Shown here piece by piece: positions 8,207 to 15,886 of a DNA stretch of 64,000 nucleotides. Below the pieces are notes generated by a model that saw only the letters and a program-made list of their open reading frames with translations, was not told the origin of the DNA and ran no database searches. A program made the position numbers and the translations under genes. The DNA is taken from the NCBI GenBank assembly GCA_050287605.1, contig JBNKCG010000001.1, forward strand, positions 1 through 64,000, written 5' to 3'. Source of the DNA: QQUJ01 sp050287605 (GTDB taxonomy: Bacteria; Pseudomonadota; Gammaproteobacteria; QQUJ01). The stretch's first letter is position 1, and each line of letters starts with the position of its first letter.

Positions 8207-9763
8207 TCAGTCGCCTACGGTGCCGGCGGCCCGCAGATGCGCCGGCCGAATTCCGCACGCCAGCAGCACCAGAAAATAGATGGCCGCGCCCACCGCCACC
8301 CACAGCGCCAGCCGCAGGCCGCGCTCCAACGCACCCCAAGCCGTCCACTGTTCCAGACCACCGCTCCCCCACCACAGCGCCACCGCCATGGCGCCAGTCG
8401 CAACCGCCACCCTTGCGAACAGCAGCGGCCAGCCATGGCGCGGGGTATAGACCGACCGCTTGCGCAGGCCGTAATACAACAGTCCGGCGTTGACGAAGGC
8501 AGCCAACGAGGTCGCCAGCGCCAAACCGGCGTGCGCCAGCGACCAGACCAGCGCCAGATTGAGCACGATATTGCTCACCATGGCGACGACACCGATGCGC
8601 ACCGGGGTGCGCGTGTCCTGGCGCGAGTAGTACCCGGAGGCCAGCACCTTGACCAGGATGAAACCGCACAGACCCACGGAATAGGCCACCAGGCTACGCG
8701 CCGCCATCACCACGTCGTCGCCGGTGAAGGCATGGTACTGGAACAGCGTGGAGAGCAGCGGCCCGGCCAGCACCGCCAGACCCGCAGTCGCCGGCGCGCC
8801 GATCAACAGCACCCAGCGCAGCGCCCAATCCACGGTGTCGGAAAAACCGGCGGGATTCTCCCGAGCATGCTCACGCGACAGGTGCGGCAGAATCACCGTC
8901 GCCAGGGCGATGCCGAACACCCCGAGGGGGAACTCCACCAGACGGTCCGAATAGTAGAGCCAGGAGATGCTGCCCGTGGCGAGAAACGACGCGATCAAGG
9001 TATCCACCAACAGATTGATCTGGGTGACCGACACGCCGAAGATGGCCGGCAGCATCAGGCGCAGGATGCGCCGCACCCCCTCGTCGCGGAACCGCGGCCG
9101 GGGCAGCGCCAATACCCGCAGGCCGATCAGGTAGGGGAACTGAAACAGCAACTGGACGATGCCGGCGATCAGCACCCCCCAGGCGAGCGCCATCACCGGC
9201 CGATCCATGTGCGGCGCCAGCCAGATCGCCGCGCCGATCATCGACAGGTTGAGAAACACCGGTGTGAACGCCGGCACCCCAAAGCGTCCGAAGGTGTTGA
9301 GCACCCCTCCGGCCAGCGCCGTCAGGGAGATAAAGAACAGGTAGGGAAAGGTGAGGCGCAGCATATCCACCGCCAACACCTGTTTCGGCCCGTGGCTGTC
9401 GAACCCCGGTGCGAAGGCCCAGATAAGCACCGGCGCCGCCAGTACGCCCAACAGCGTCACGGCGAACAGCACCGCTCCCAGGGCACCGCTGACGCTGCCT
9501 ACCAGCTCGCGTACCGCGTCGTGCGAACGCTGGGTGCGGTACTCGGAGAGCACCGGAACAAAGGCCTGCGAGAACGCCCCCTCGGCAAACAACCGGCGCA
9601 GGAAATTGGGGATCTTGAAGGCGACGAAGAAGGCGTCGGTTCCGATCCCGGCGCCGAAATAGCGCGCGATCACCATATCGCGGACGAAACCGAGTACGCG
9701 CGACACCAGGGTGTTGCCCCCCACCGTCAGGGTCGATTTCGCCAGTCGCTTGCTCAGTGTCAT
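8207..9763 (-). CDS. murJ: Lipid II flippase MurJ
   Basis: An inner-membrane protein of the MOP superfamily that flips undecaprenyl-PP-MurNAc(pentapeptide)-GlcNAc to the periplasm for peptidoglycan synthesis. 518 residues with about 14 hydrophobic helices. The N-terminal signature is clear: STLTVGGNTLVSRVLGFVRD followed by GAGIGTDAFFVAFKIPNFLR with its conserved arginines, then FAEGAFSQAFVPVLSEY. I start at ATG 9763 (MTLSKRLAKS) rather than the upstream 9781 because the family begins this way. It diverges from rpsT, a pairing also common in gammaproteobacteria. Confidence 0.95.
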   Translation of the reverse strand: MTLSKRLAKSTLTVGGNTLVSRVLGFVRDMVIARYFGAGIGTDAFFVAFKIPNFLRRLFAEGAFSQAFVPVLSEYRTQRSHDAVRELVGSVSGALGAVLFAVTLLGVLAAPVLIWAFAPGFDSHGPKQVLAVDMLRLTFPYLFFISLTALAGGVLNTFGRFGVPAFTPVFLNLSMIGAAIWLAPHMDRPVMALAWGVLIAGIVQLLFQFPYLIGLRVLALPRPRFRDEGVRRILRLMLPAIFGVSVTQINLLVDTLIASFLATGSISWLYYSDRLVEFPLGVFGIALATVILPHLSREHARENPAGFSDTVDWALRWVLLIGAPATAGLAVLAGPLLSTLFQYHAFTGDDVVMAARSLVAYSVGLCGFILVKVLASGYYSRQDTRTPVRIGVVAMVSNIVLNLALVWSLAHAGLALATSLAAFVNAGLLYYGLRKRSVYTPRHGWPLLFARVAVATGAMAVALWWGSGGLEQWTAWGALERGLRLALWVAVGAAIYFLVLLACGIRPAHLRAAGTVGD

Positions 9764-9881
9764 CCCCAATAAAACAGCCACAGCGCTGAGGGGTGTTCGC
9801 GAGCGGTATCACCGCCCCCTACACCCGCCGCCCCTGTGGCTGGCGATGTCCCCGGCCGCAGCCGGAACACCCGCTATCCCA

Positions 9882-9910
9882 TTGACAATGGGTCCAAAAA
9901 TCCGCATAGT
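9882..9910 (+). promoter_or_regulatory. Sigma-70 promoter for rpsT
   Basis: TTGACA at 9882-9887, a 17-base spacer and CATAGT at 9905-9910 (four of six matches to TATAAT). The start would be near 9917, giving a leader of about 34 bases before the rpsT UUG codon. The strong -35 and ideal spacing suit a ribosomal protein gene. Confidence 0.7.
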
Positions 9911-9950
9911 ATGCGGCCTTTCGGACCCTGGAACCAGTAGGAGTACTCCA

Positions 9951-10217
9951 TTGGCCAATTCACGCCAAGCTGCCAAGCGCGCCCGCCAGGCGGAACAGCA
10001 CCGTCAACGCAACGCCAGCGCGCGTTCGATGATGCGTACCTACGTCAAGAAGGTGGTGAAGGCCATCGACTCTGGCGACAAAGAGGCCGCCAGCACGGCC
10101 TACACTGCCGCCATGCCCATCATCGATCGCATGGCGAACAAGGGTCTGATCCACCACAACAAGGCCGCGCGCCACAAGAGCCGCCTCAACGCCAAGATCA
10201 AGGCGATGGGCGCCTAA
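9951..10217 (+). CDS. rpsT: 30S ribosomal protein S20 (UUG start)
   Basis: The 88-residue basic protein binds the 5' and 3' minor domains of 16S rRNA. It begins (M)ANSRQAAKRARQAEQHRQRN and ends HKSRLNAKIKAMGA, a clear S20 pattern. There is no ATG at the family start; TTG at 9951-9953 is the only codon giving the correct N-terminus, preceded by GGAG at 9940-9943. Escherichia coli rpsT also uses UUG, where the weak codon takes part in autogenous control, so this feature appears conserved. The ribosome site lies in a short perfect palindrome, GGAGTACTCC (9940-9949). A bidirectional terminator follows. Confidence 0.97.
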   Translation: MANSRQAAKRARQAEQHRQRNASARSMMRTYVKKVVKAIDSGDKEAASTAYTAAMPIIDRMANKGLIHHNKAARHKSRLNAKIKAMGA

Positions 10218-10239
10218 CACAGCGTCACAGGCAAATATG

Positions 10240-10267
10240 AAAAGGCCGGTCTCAGACCGGCCTTTTT
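10240..10267. terminator. Bidirectional intrinsic terminator between rpsT and proB
   Basis: A GC-rich stem (GGCCGGT pairing with ACCGGCC, loop CTCAG) flanked by A-run and T-run, so both strands read as hairpin plus U-tract. It can end rpsT from the left and the rplU-rpmA-obgE-proB unit from the right. Confidence 0.9.
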
Positions 10268-10295
10268 GTTTGGAGGCAGGGCGCTTTCCGTTGCG

Positions 10296-11420
10296 CTACA
10301 ACACCACCAAGTTGTCGCGGTGAATCAGTTCCGGCTCATCAATGTATCCTAGCAGCGCCTCGATCCGCGCACTGGGCTGCCCCATGATGCGCCGCGCTTC
10401 GTCGGCGCTGTAGTTGACCAGACCGCGCGCCACCTCCACGCCCTGCGCATCGACGCAGCTCACCAGCTCACCGCGCGAGAAGGCCCCGCTGACCCCGCGC
10501 ACTCCGACAGCAAGCAGACTGCGCCCCGAATCGCGCAGCACCCGTACCGCACCGTCGTCCAGTTCCAGACGCCCCTGCACTTGCAGCTGGCCGGCCAACC
10601 AGCGTTTGCGCGCCGCCACCGGTTCCTGATCGGGCATCAGCAGCGTGCCGAGTTCCTCGCCCTGGCGCACACGCTCCAACAGGCGCTCGGTGCGTCCACC
10701 CACGATCAGGGTCGCGGTCCCGGAACGTGCCGCCAGACGCGCGGCACGCACCTTGGTCGACATGCCGCCACGGCCCAAGCCACTACCGCCTTCGCCGGCC
10801 ATCGCCGCCAGTCCAGGATCGCTTGCGGCACGCTCAGAGACCATAGCCGCCCTGGGGTCGAGGCGCGGATCGCGCTCGTACAGACCCGCCTGATCGGTCA
10901 GGATCAGCAGCAGCTCCGCCTCCACCAGATTCGCCACCAGTGCGGCCAGCGTGTCGTTGTCGCCGAAACGGATCTCTTCAATGGCGACGGTGTCGTTTTC
11001 GTTGACGATGGGGACCACCCCCAACCGCAGCAACGTCCGCAGCGTGCTGCGGGCGTTGAGATAGCGCCGCCGATGCGAGAGATCGTCGTGGGTCAGCAGC
11101 ACCTGCGCCGTGTGTAGGCCGTAGCGCTGAAAATAGGATTCGTAGACCTGAATCAACCCCATCTGGCCGACGGCCGCCGCCGCCTGCAGTTCATGCAGCG
11201 CGTGGGGACGCTCGCGCCAGCCGAGGCGCGTCATGCCGGCCGCAACGGCCCCCGAAGAGACCAGCATCACCTCGACGCCGCTCTTGCGCAGCGCCGCGAT
11301 CTGTTCCACCCAGTTGCCGATGGTCTCGCCGTCGAGGCCGCGGCCATCGTTGGTCAACAGCGCGCTGCCGATCTTGATCACCCAGCGTCGGGTCTGACCC
11401 AGTTGTGCGCGCCTCTTCAT
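10296..11420 (-). CDS. proB: Glutamate 5-kinase
   Basis: First step of proline synthesis: ATP-dependent phosphorylation of glutamate. 374 residues: an amino-acid-kinase domain (about 10-255) with VIKIGSALLT, MLVSSGAVAAG, PIVNENDTVA and GRGGMSTKVRAA, then a C-terminal PUA domain (about 280-360). The ATG overlaps the obgE stop (11417-11420), so it is the last gene of the rplU-rpmA-obgE-proB unit, a common gammaproteobacterial arrangement. proA is not in the window. Confidence 0.96.
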   Translation of the reverse strand: MKRRAQLGQTRRWVIKIGSALLTNDGRGLDGETIGNWVEQIAALRKSGVEVMLVSSGAVAAGMTRLGWRERPHALHELQAAAAVGQMGLIQVYESYFQRYGLHTAQVLLTHDDLSHRRRYLNARSTLRTLLRLGVVPIVNENDTVAIEEIRFGDNDTLAALVANLVEAELLLILTDQAGLYERDPRLDPRAAMVSERAASDPGLAAMAGEGGSGLGRGGMSTKVRAARLAARSGTATLIVGGRTERLLERVRQGEELGTLLMPDQEPVAARKRWLAGQLQVQGRLELDDGAVRVLRDSGRSLLAVGVRGVSGAFSRGELVSCVDAQGVEVARGLVNYSADEARRIMGQPSARIEALLGYIDEPELIHRDNLVVL

Positions 11421-12481
11421 CCCCCCTCCGCAGGATCGGGTTCAGGGTGCACAGCGGGAACGCCTTCGGCACCGCGCTGCTGCTCTAGATGCGCCATGAT
11501 GGCGGCCACCAGCTCGCGCGTACCATGACCGGTCTGTGCAGAGATGGCGAACACCGGCCCGCTCCAATCCAGCGACTGCAGCGTCGCGGCCATCGCCGCC
11601 TCCACCTGCTCGGCATCGCCCAGATCGGTCTTGTTGAACACCAGCCAGCGCTCGCGCGCGGCCAGCTCGGGACTGAATTTCTGCAGCTCCTCGGCGATGG
11701 TGCGCGCGTTCGCCGCGGGATCGGAAGCATCGAAGGGAAACAGATCCACCAAGTGCAGCAACAACCGCGTGCGCGCCAGATGTTTGAGAAACCGCAGCCC
11801 CAACCCCGCACCTTCGGCGGCCCCTTCGATCACACCCGGAATATCGGCCACCACGAAACTGCGCTCGCTGTCGACGCGCACCACGCCCAGGTTGGGGTAG
11901 AGGGTGGTGAACGGGTAGTCGGCGACCCGCGGGCGCGCGGCCGATACGGTGCGGATCAGCGTCGATTTACCCGCGTTGGGCAGGCCGAGCAGCCCAACAT
12001 CGGCCAGCACCTTGAGTTCCAGACGCAGTGCGCGCTGTTCGCCCGGCGTACCCGGCGTGGCCTTGCGCGGCGCGCGGTTGGTGCTGCTCTTGAAGCGGGT
12101 ATTGCCGAGCCCACCTTTGCCGCCCTGCGCGACGCAGAGTCGCGCGCCAGGCTCGACCAGATCGCCCAGCTGCTCCCCGGTATCGTCATCGACGATGGCG
12201 GTACCCACCGGCACCCGGACCACCAGGTCCTCGCTGCTCTTGCCGGTGCAGTCGCGTCCCTTGCCGTTTTCGCCGCGCTGGGCGCGGAAGCGGCGGGTGT
12301 GGCGGAAATCGACCAGCGTATTGAGACCGCTGTCGGCTTCCAGGAACACGCTACCGCCGTTGCCGCCGTCGCCGCCATCGGGACCGCCGAAGGGGATGTA
12401 TTTCTCGCGACGAAAACTGACGCAGCCATTGCCACCGTCACCGGCTTCGACACGGATAAGGGCTTCGTCGACGAATTTCAT
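11417..12481 (-). CDS. obgE: Ribosome-associated GTPase Obg (CgtA)
   Basis: A GTPase involved in large-subunit assembly and stress control. 354 residues: a glycine-rich Obg fold (about 1-158, with GDGGNGCVSFRREKYIPFGG and GGKGGLGNTRFKSS), then a G domain with GLPNAGKST (G1), DIPGVIEGA (G3), NKTDL (G4) and ISAQTG (G5). The short acidic C-terminal tail varies in this family. Located after rplU and rpmA and overlapping proB by 4 bases. A terminator between rpmA and obgE probably attenuates its expression relative to the ribosomal genes. Confidence 0.96.
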   Translation of the reverse strand: MKFVDEALIRVEAGDGGNGCVSFRREKYIPFGGPDGGDGGNGGSVFLEADSGLNTLVDFRHTRRFRAQRGENGKGRDCTGKSSEDLVVRVPVGTAIVDDDTGEQLGDLVEPGARLCVAQGGKGGLGNTRFKSSTNRAPRKATPGTPGEQRALRLELKVLADVGLLGLPNAGKSTLIRTVSAARPRVADYPFTTLYPNLGVVRVDSERSFVVADIPGVIEGAAEGAGLGLRFLKHLARTRLLLHLVDLFPFDASDPAANARTIAEELQKFSPELAARERWLVFNKTDLGDAEQVEAAMAATLQSLDWSGPVFAISAQTGHGTRELVAAIMAHLEQQRGAEGVPAVHPEPDPAEGG

Positions 12482-12532
12482 GGGATGAAGTTACAGGCTC
12501 GCGGCAATCAGGCCAAGCGCTGGGGCGGCAAC

Positions 12533-12563
12533 AAAAAAGCCCCGCTGTGTCACGGGGCTTTTT
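12533..12563 (-). terminator. Intrinsic terminator between rpmA and obgE
   Basis: AAAAAGCCCCG, an 8-base loop, then CGGGGCTTTTT; on the minus strand the hairpin is followed by TTTTTT. It lies after rpmA and before obgE, so part of the transcription from the rplU promoter should stop here and part read through to obgE-proB. Confidence 0.85.
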
Positions 12564-12587
12564 CGCAAACCGCGGCTGGGATCCGCG

Positions 12588-12845
12588 CTAGTCCGTGACG
12601 ACACTCACGTAGCGACGGTTCTTCGGGCCTTTGGTCTCGAACTTGACCACCCCGTCAGCCTTGGCGAACAACGTGAAGTCGCGGCCGCAACCCACATTGA
12701 CGCCCGCGTGCACCTTGGTGCCGCGCTGGCGGATGATGATGTTGCCGGCCCTGGCCGCCTGGCCGCCGTAGAGCTTGACGCCCAGTCGTTTGGATTCGGA
12801 ATCGCGGCCGTTGCGTGTGCTGCCGCCTGCCTTCTTATGAGCCAT
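12588..12845 (-). CDS. rpmA: 50S ribosomal protein L27
   Basis: An 85-residue protein near the peptidyl-transferase centre. It begins MAHKKAGGSTRNGRDS and contains GGQAARAGNIIIRQRGTK and HAGVNVGCGRDFTLFA, all diagnostic. It follows rplU after 21 bases with its own GGAGAG site. Length is normal for proteobacteria, without the cleaved N-terminal extension seen in Firmicutes. Confidence 0.98.
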   Translation of the reverse strand: MAHKKAGGSTRNGRDSESKRLGVKLYGGQAARAGNIIIRQRGTKVHAGVNVGCGRDFTLFAKADGVVKFETKGPKNRRYVSVVTD

Positions 12846-12866
12846 GAACTACTCTCCTATCGCCGC

Positions 12867-13181
12867 TCAACCGGCCTGAATACCGGTGATCTGAACCTCG
12901 GTATACGACTGCCGATGGCCCATACGCTTCAGGTGGTGCTTGCGACGTTTGAACTTGACGATCTTGACCTTCTTGCCGCGGCCATGGGCCTTGACGGTGG
13001 CGGTCACCTTGGAACCGTCTACCAGCGGCGTCCCCACCGTGGTCTGCCCCTCGTTGGTGACGAGCAGAACCTGATCGAACTCCACATTCTCGCCGGCCTC
13101 GGCAGCGAGCTTCTCGACGCGCAGGACATCGCCCTCGCTCACCCGGTATTGCTTACCACCGGTCTTGATAACCGCGTACAT
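12867..13181 (-). CDS. rplU: 50S ribosomal protein L21
   Basis: A 104-residue 23S rRNA-binding protein. Diagnostic segments are MYAVIKTGGKQYRVSEGD at the start and KIVKFKRRKHHLKRMGHRQ near the end. It is first in the rplU-rpmA-obgE-proB unit, read from a strong sigma-70 promoter about 70 bases upstream. Confidence 0.98.
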   Translation of the reverse strand: MYAVIKTGGKQYRVSEGDVLRVEKLAAEAGENVEFDQVLLVTNEGQTTVGTPLVDGSKVTATVKAHGRGKKVKIVKFKRRKHHLKRMGHRQSYTEVQITGIQAG

Positions 13182-13253
13182 GCTCAGAAATCTCCGCAGA
13201 TTCGGGCGGGCGCCAGAACCGCGTACGGTGGCCCTCCCGCAAGGAAATGCGCA

Positions 13254-13282
13254 ATTCTACTGACTGATCCACGATGGGTCAA
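13254..13282 (-). promoter_or_regulatory. Sigma-70 promoter for rplU-rpmA-obgE-proB
   Basis: On the minus strand: TTGACC (13277-13282), a 17-base spacer and TAGAAT (13254-13259), each five of six matches to consensus. Expected start near 13247, so the L21 leader is about 66 bases. I see no convincing hairpin in that leader. Confidence 0.85.
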
Positions 13283-13336
13283 TCGCGAATGCGCCGAAAA
13301 TCAGGCACCCGCTCAGTAGGTTACGCTCGGCCGCTC

Positions 13337-13365
13337 TTGACACTCCCGGGGGCCCTGCCTAGTGT
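13337..13365 (+). promoter_or_regulatory. Possible sigma-70 promoter for ispB and tRNA-Pro
   Basis: A perfect TTGACA at 13337-13342, a 17-base spacer, and a poor -10 hexamer TAGTGT at 13360-13365. The start would be near 13372, leaving a long leader before ispB. The -35 is convincing; the -10 is not. Confidence 0.4.
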
Positions 13366-13547
13366 ACAGCTTCGCTCTGGGGCGGCGCTTGCGGGGAAGA
13401 ATCGGGGGAATTCCGGGCGTGCAGGGCAGATCCTGGCACGTCGTTTCGCTGCCGCCCACACCGCGCTCGGCCGGCCTGCACCATGCAGCACCGGTAGCGA
13501 ACCATTACACTACACGGGCAATCCCGCCGTTGAACACTGTTTAGCCG

Positions 13548-14516
13548 ATGGAAATTGATCAAATCCGTGAGCTGATCGCGGACGATATGCGAGCGGTCGA
13601 TCAGTTGATACAGGATCGGCTGAGCTCCGACGTCGTCCTTATTAATCAGCTCAGTCACTACATCATCAACAGCGGTGGTAAGCGCCTGCGTCCCATGCTG
13701 GTGCTGCTGGCGGCGCGCGCCTTCGGCTACAGCGGTGACCAGCACACCAACCTCGCGGCCGTGGTGGAGTTCATTCATACCGCCACACTGCTTCACGACG
13801 ATGTGGTCGACGCCTCAGAACTGCGCCGCGGACACGAAACGGCCAACGCCCTGTGGGGCAACGAGGCCAGCGTACTGGTGGGTGATTTCCTCTACTCGCG
13901 CGCCTTCCAGATGATGGTGCACGCCGACAGCATGCGCGTCATGACGGTGTTGGCAGACGCCACCAACATCATCGCCGAGGGCGAGGTGATGCAGTTGATG
14001 AACTGCAACGACCCCGACACCAGCGAGGCCCAGTATCTGGAGGTCATTCGCTGCAAGACTGCCAAACTTTTCGAGGCCGCTACCCGCCTGGGTTCAATTC
14101 TGGGAGGCGGCACACCCGAAGCCGAAACCGCCATCGCTGACTACGGCATGCACCTGGGTACCGCGTTTCAACTGGTGGACGATGCGCTCGATTACAGCTC
14201 GAGTGCGGCGGAAATCGGCAAGAACATCGGCGACGATCTGGCCGAAGGCAAACCGACGCTGCCGTTGATCTACGCCATGCGCAAAGGTTCGGCGGAACAA
14301 GTCGCCACCATCCGCAAGGCCATCGAAAACGGCGGCCGCGACAACATCGATGAGATCCTGCGCGCCATTGAATCGACCCAGGCTATCGAGTACACTGCCG
14401 AGCTCGCCAAGGCCGAGGCAAACCGGGCCGTATCCCGACTCGACGGACTGGTTGACACGCCTTACCGACAAGCCCTGGCCAGCCTGGCGACCTTTTCCGT
14501 CACCAGGACATACTGA
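13548..14516 (+). CDS. ispB: Octaprenyl (polyprenyl) diphosphate synthase
   Basis: Makes the long isoprenoid side chain of ubiquinone from farnesyl diphosphate and IPP. 322 residues, aligned end to end with the IspB pattern. The two aspartate-rich motifs are LLHDDVVD and QLVDDALDY; GGKRLRPM lies ahead of the first. ATG 13548 gives the family N-terminus (MEIDQIRELIADDM) although no good ribosome site precedes it. The usual location next to rplU is kept. A tRNA-Pro gene follows after 18 bases and is probably on the same transcript. Confidence 0.96.
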   Translation: MEIDQIRELIADDMRAVDQLIQDRLSSDVVLINQLSHYIINSGGKRLRPMLVLLAARAFGYSGDQHTNLAAVVEFIHTATLLHDDVVDASELRRGHETANALWGNEASVLVGDFLYSRAFQMMVHADSMRVMTVLADATNIIAEGEVMQLMNCNDPDTSEAQYLEVIRCKTAKLFEAATRLGSILGGGTPEAETAIADYGMHLGTAFQLVDDALDYSSSAAEIGKNIGDDLAEGKPTLPLIYAMRKGSAEQVATIRKAIENGGRDNIDEILRAIESTQAIEYTAELAKAEANRAVSRLDGLVDTPYRQALASLATFSVTRTY

Positions 14517-14534
14517 TCATCGGAAGTACCGTTT

Positions 14535-14611
14535 CGGGGTGTAGCTCAGCCGGGTAGAGCACTGCCTTCGGGAGGCAGGGGTCGTAGGTTCAAATCCTGT
14601 CACCCCGACCA
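14535..14611 (+). tRNA. tRNA-Pro, anticodon CGG
   Basis: A 77-base cloverleaf with encoded CCA. The acceptor stem is CGGGGTG paired with CACCCCG, discriminator A. The anticodon arm is CTGCC/GGCAG around loop TTCGGGA, giving anticodon CGG at 14569-14571; the T-arm contains GGTTCAAATCC. It reads proline codon CCG, which a GC-rich genome uses heavily. It follows ispB and is closed by a terminator. Confidence 0.96.
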
Positions 14612-14615
14612 AATG

Positions 14616-14647
14616 AAAAAAGCCGGCTTAGCGCCGGCTTTGTTCTT
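14616..14647. terminator. Bidirectional intrinsic terminator at the edge of the flagellar locus
   Basis: AAAGCCGGC and GCCGGCTTT arms around a 5-base loop, with an A-run on the left and T-rich sequence on the right. It ends ispB/tRNA-Pro on the plus strand. On the minus strand it gives TTTTTT after the hairpin, closing the long flagellar/chemotaxis block behind the DUF2802 gene. Confidence 0.9.
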
Positions 14648-14664
14648 TCTGCAAGGTACGCGGA

Positions 14665-15066
14665 TCAACTCGCCTTATCGACGCCGTGCAGCATCTTCAG
14701 CAATTGCGCTTCGCTGCGGGTCAATCCACAGGTATCGGCAATCTCCTCCACCTGGGCACCGCTGTGAACCAAGCGGATAGCGTGGGCGTAGGGGCGCTCG
14801 CCCGGATCCTTGAGTTCCAGTCGTTCGTGACGATCGGCCAGTGCGCGCTGCTCGGTCTCCAACCGCCGCAGGCGATCGCCTAACCCCACCGCCCCGGCGC
14901 ACAGGGCCCGCACATCCTGACGCAGGCGCGTCATCTCCTCGTCCGCGGCGTGCATCGTGGTTCCGGCCATGTGGGCGCTACGCCTTGCGCTGCGCACCGA
15001 CAGCAGGGCGATCAGCAGGGCGACGACGGTCGTCGCAGGATAAAACCAGATTTGCCAGTCGCTCAT
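14665..15066 (-). CDS. DUF2802 domain protein, polar flagellar/chemotaxis locus
   Basis: 133 residues: an N-terminal membrane helix (about 8-26, WIWFYPATTVVALLIALL type), a charged heptad-like region (about 40-90) that should be a coiled coil, and a C-terminal helix-turn-helix-like stretch (HSGAQVEEIADTCGLTRSEA, about 102-121). This is the DUF2802 architecture of the last gene in the Pseudomonas and Vibrio che/fli locus (PA1465 position, after cheW). Its biochemical role is not known to me. It starts next to the stop of the small upstream gene and ends at the bidirectional terminator. Confidence 0.85.
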   Translation of the reverse strand: MSDWQIWFYPATTVVALLIALLSVRSARRSAHMAGTTMHAADEEMTRLRQDVRALCAGAVGLGDRLRRLETEQRALADRHERLELKDPGERPYAHAIRLVHSGAQVEEIADTCGLTRSEAQLLKMLHGVDKAS

Positions 15067-15243
15067 CTATGCGTACTCGTCGATGGTACCCGTTGCATCA
15101 TCGTCGCGTGGCGGCCGTTCGCGCGCCGCCGGTGGACGGGGCTTGGGCGCTTCCTTCTCTTTCGGCTTGCGCTTGTCCGTCCGCTGGTCGCGCTGAACAG
15201 GCAACACCTGGCTCAGCGGGGCGAGTTCCGGCAGGTCGGCCAT
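15067..15243 (-). CDS. Small proline-rich protein with a FliK-like C-terminus (58 aa)
   Basis: A 58-codon frame between cheW and the DUF2802 gene, ATG at 15241-15243 and TAG at 15067-15069. The stop directly abuts the DUF2802 start and the ATG is 15 bases after the cheW stop, so it fits snugly into the operon. The product is hydrophilic, rich in Pro, Lys, Arg and Asp, probably disordered, with no membrane segment. It ends TGTIDEYA. FliK in this same window ends GLVDAYA, so both share a [LV/I]-D-x-Y-A terminus. I do not recognise the family; a small export-apparatus or chemotaxis accessory protein is possible. Expression is supported by spacing only. Confidence 0.65.
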   Translation of the reverse strand: MADLPELAPLSQVLPVQRDQRTDKRKPKEKEAPKPRPPAARERPPRDDDATGTIDEYA

Positions 15244-15258
15244 GATGCGCGGGCAAGC

Positions 15259-15735
15259 TCACAAGCTTGCCATCTCCTCCCACTCCTCTTCGGTGAGGAG
15301 CTTGTTGAGGTCCACCAGGATCAACAGGTCGGAATCGACGGTCGCCACCCCCTGGATGTAACGCGAACTCTCTTCGTTGCCCACGTTTGGGGCCACATCG
15401 ATCTCGGAACCCCGCAGCTCCACCACCTCGGCGACACTGTCCACCAGAATGCCGAAAATCTGGCCCTGGCTCTCGATGATCACCACCCGCGAGTTGTCGT
15501 CCAGCTCGCCCGGCGGCATACCGAACCGTTTGCGGGTATCGATCACCGTCACCACGTTGCCGCGCAGGTTGATGATGCCCAGGACGTAGTCGGGCGCACC
15601 GGGAACCGGCGCGATCTCGCTCACGCGCAGCACCTCCTGTACCTGCATGACGTTGATGCCGTAGGTTTCGTCCTCCAGGCGGAAGGTTACCCACTGCACC
15701 ACCTGATCCTTGCCTTGTTCAGTCGTCTGGTTCAT
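15259..15735 (-). CDS. cheW: Chemotaxis coupling protein CheW
   Basis: A 158-residue soluble adaptor linking chemoreceptors to CheA. The single CheW domain shows QWVTFRLEDETYGINVMQVQ, the LGIINLRGNVVTVIDTRKRF hinge, and GILVDSVAEVVEL. It is the second CheW-like gene here, the other being parP upstream. A 151-base gap separates the two, holding a weak hairpin and a sigma-54-like site, so cheW, the small protein and the DUF2802 gene may form their own unit. Confidence 0.96.
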   Translation of the reverse strand: MNQTTEQGKDQVVQWVTFRLEDETYGINVMQVQEVLRVSEIAPVPGAPDYVLGIINLRGNVVTVIDTRKRFGMPPGELDDNSRVVIIESQGQIFGILVDSVAEVVELRGSEIDVAPNVGNEESSRYIQGVATVDSDLLILVDLNKLLTEEEWEEMASL

Positions 15736-15829
15736 CGATTCACCTTAGTCTGTGGGGGCGCCGGCTTTTCAGCGCATCTGCTCCCAGTGCGACGGTATTC
15801 CGACGCCACGACCCACTCGTATAGGATTA

Positions 15830-15845
15830 AGCATGTTCCATGCCA
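15830..15845 (-). promoter_or_regulatory. Candidate sigma-54 promoter for cheW
   Basis: Minus strand TGGCATGGAACATGCT: GG and GC separated by exactly 10 bases, as in the TGGCACG-N4-TTGC consensus. Start expected near 15820, leader about 85 bases. Part of the match is an incidental inverted repeat (GCATG-TTC-CATGC), which lowers confidence. A weak hairpin (CGCCCC/GGGGCG, 15854-15873) followed by TTTT lies just upstream and could end the preceding transcript. Confidence 0.5.
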
Positions 15846-15886
15846 GCCAAAACCGCCCCACTCCACCGGGGCGATCACCCTCGGGG

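Larger units (their letters stand above)
13182..13547. other. Divergent rplU/ispB intergenic region (366 bases)
   Basis: Contains the strong minus-strand rplU promoter (13254-13282) and a possible plus-strand promoter for ispB (13337-13365). The ispB leader of about 175 bases is GC-rich. A 60-codon plus-strand open frame starting near 13362 has no family signature or ribosome site and is not called as a gene. Confidence 0.7.

Noticed and set aside
5319..8279. A 986-codon open frame on the plus strand across ileS and ribF
   Set aside because: Antisense to two unmistakable genes and the gap between them; no family signature.
8237..9772. A 511-codon plus-strand frame opposite murJ
   Set aside because: Antisense shadow with highly polar, low-information sequence; murJ is certain.
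13362..13544. A 60-codon plus-strand frame between rplU and ispB
   Set aside because: No ribosome site or recognisable composition; it lies in the leader of ispB.
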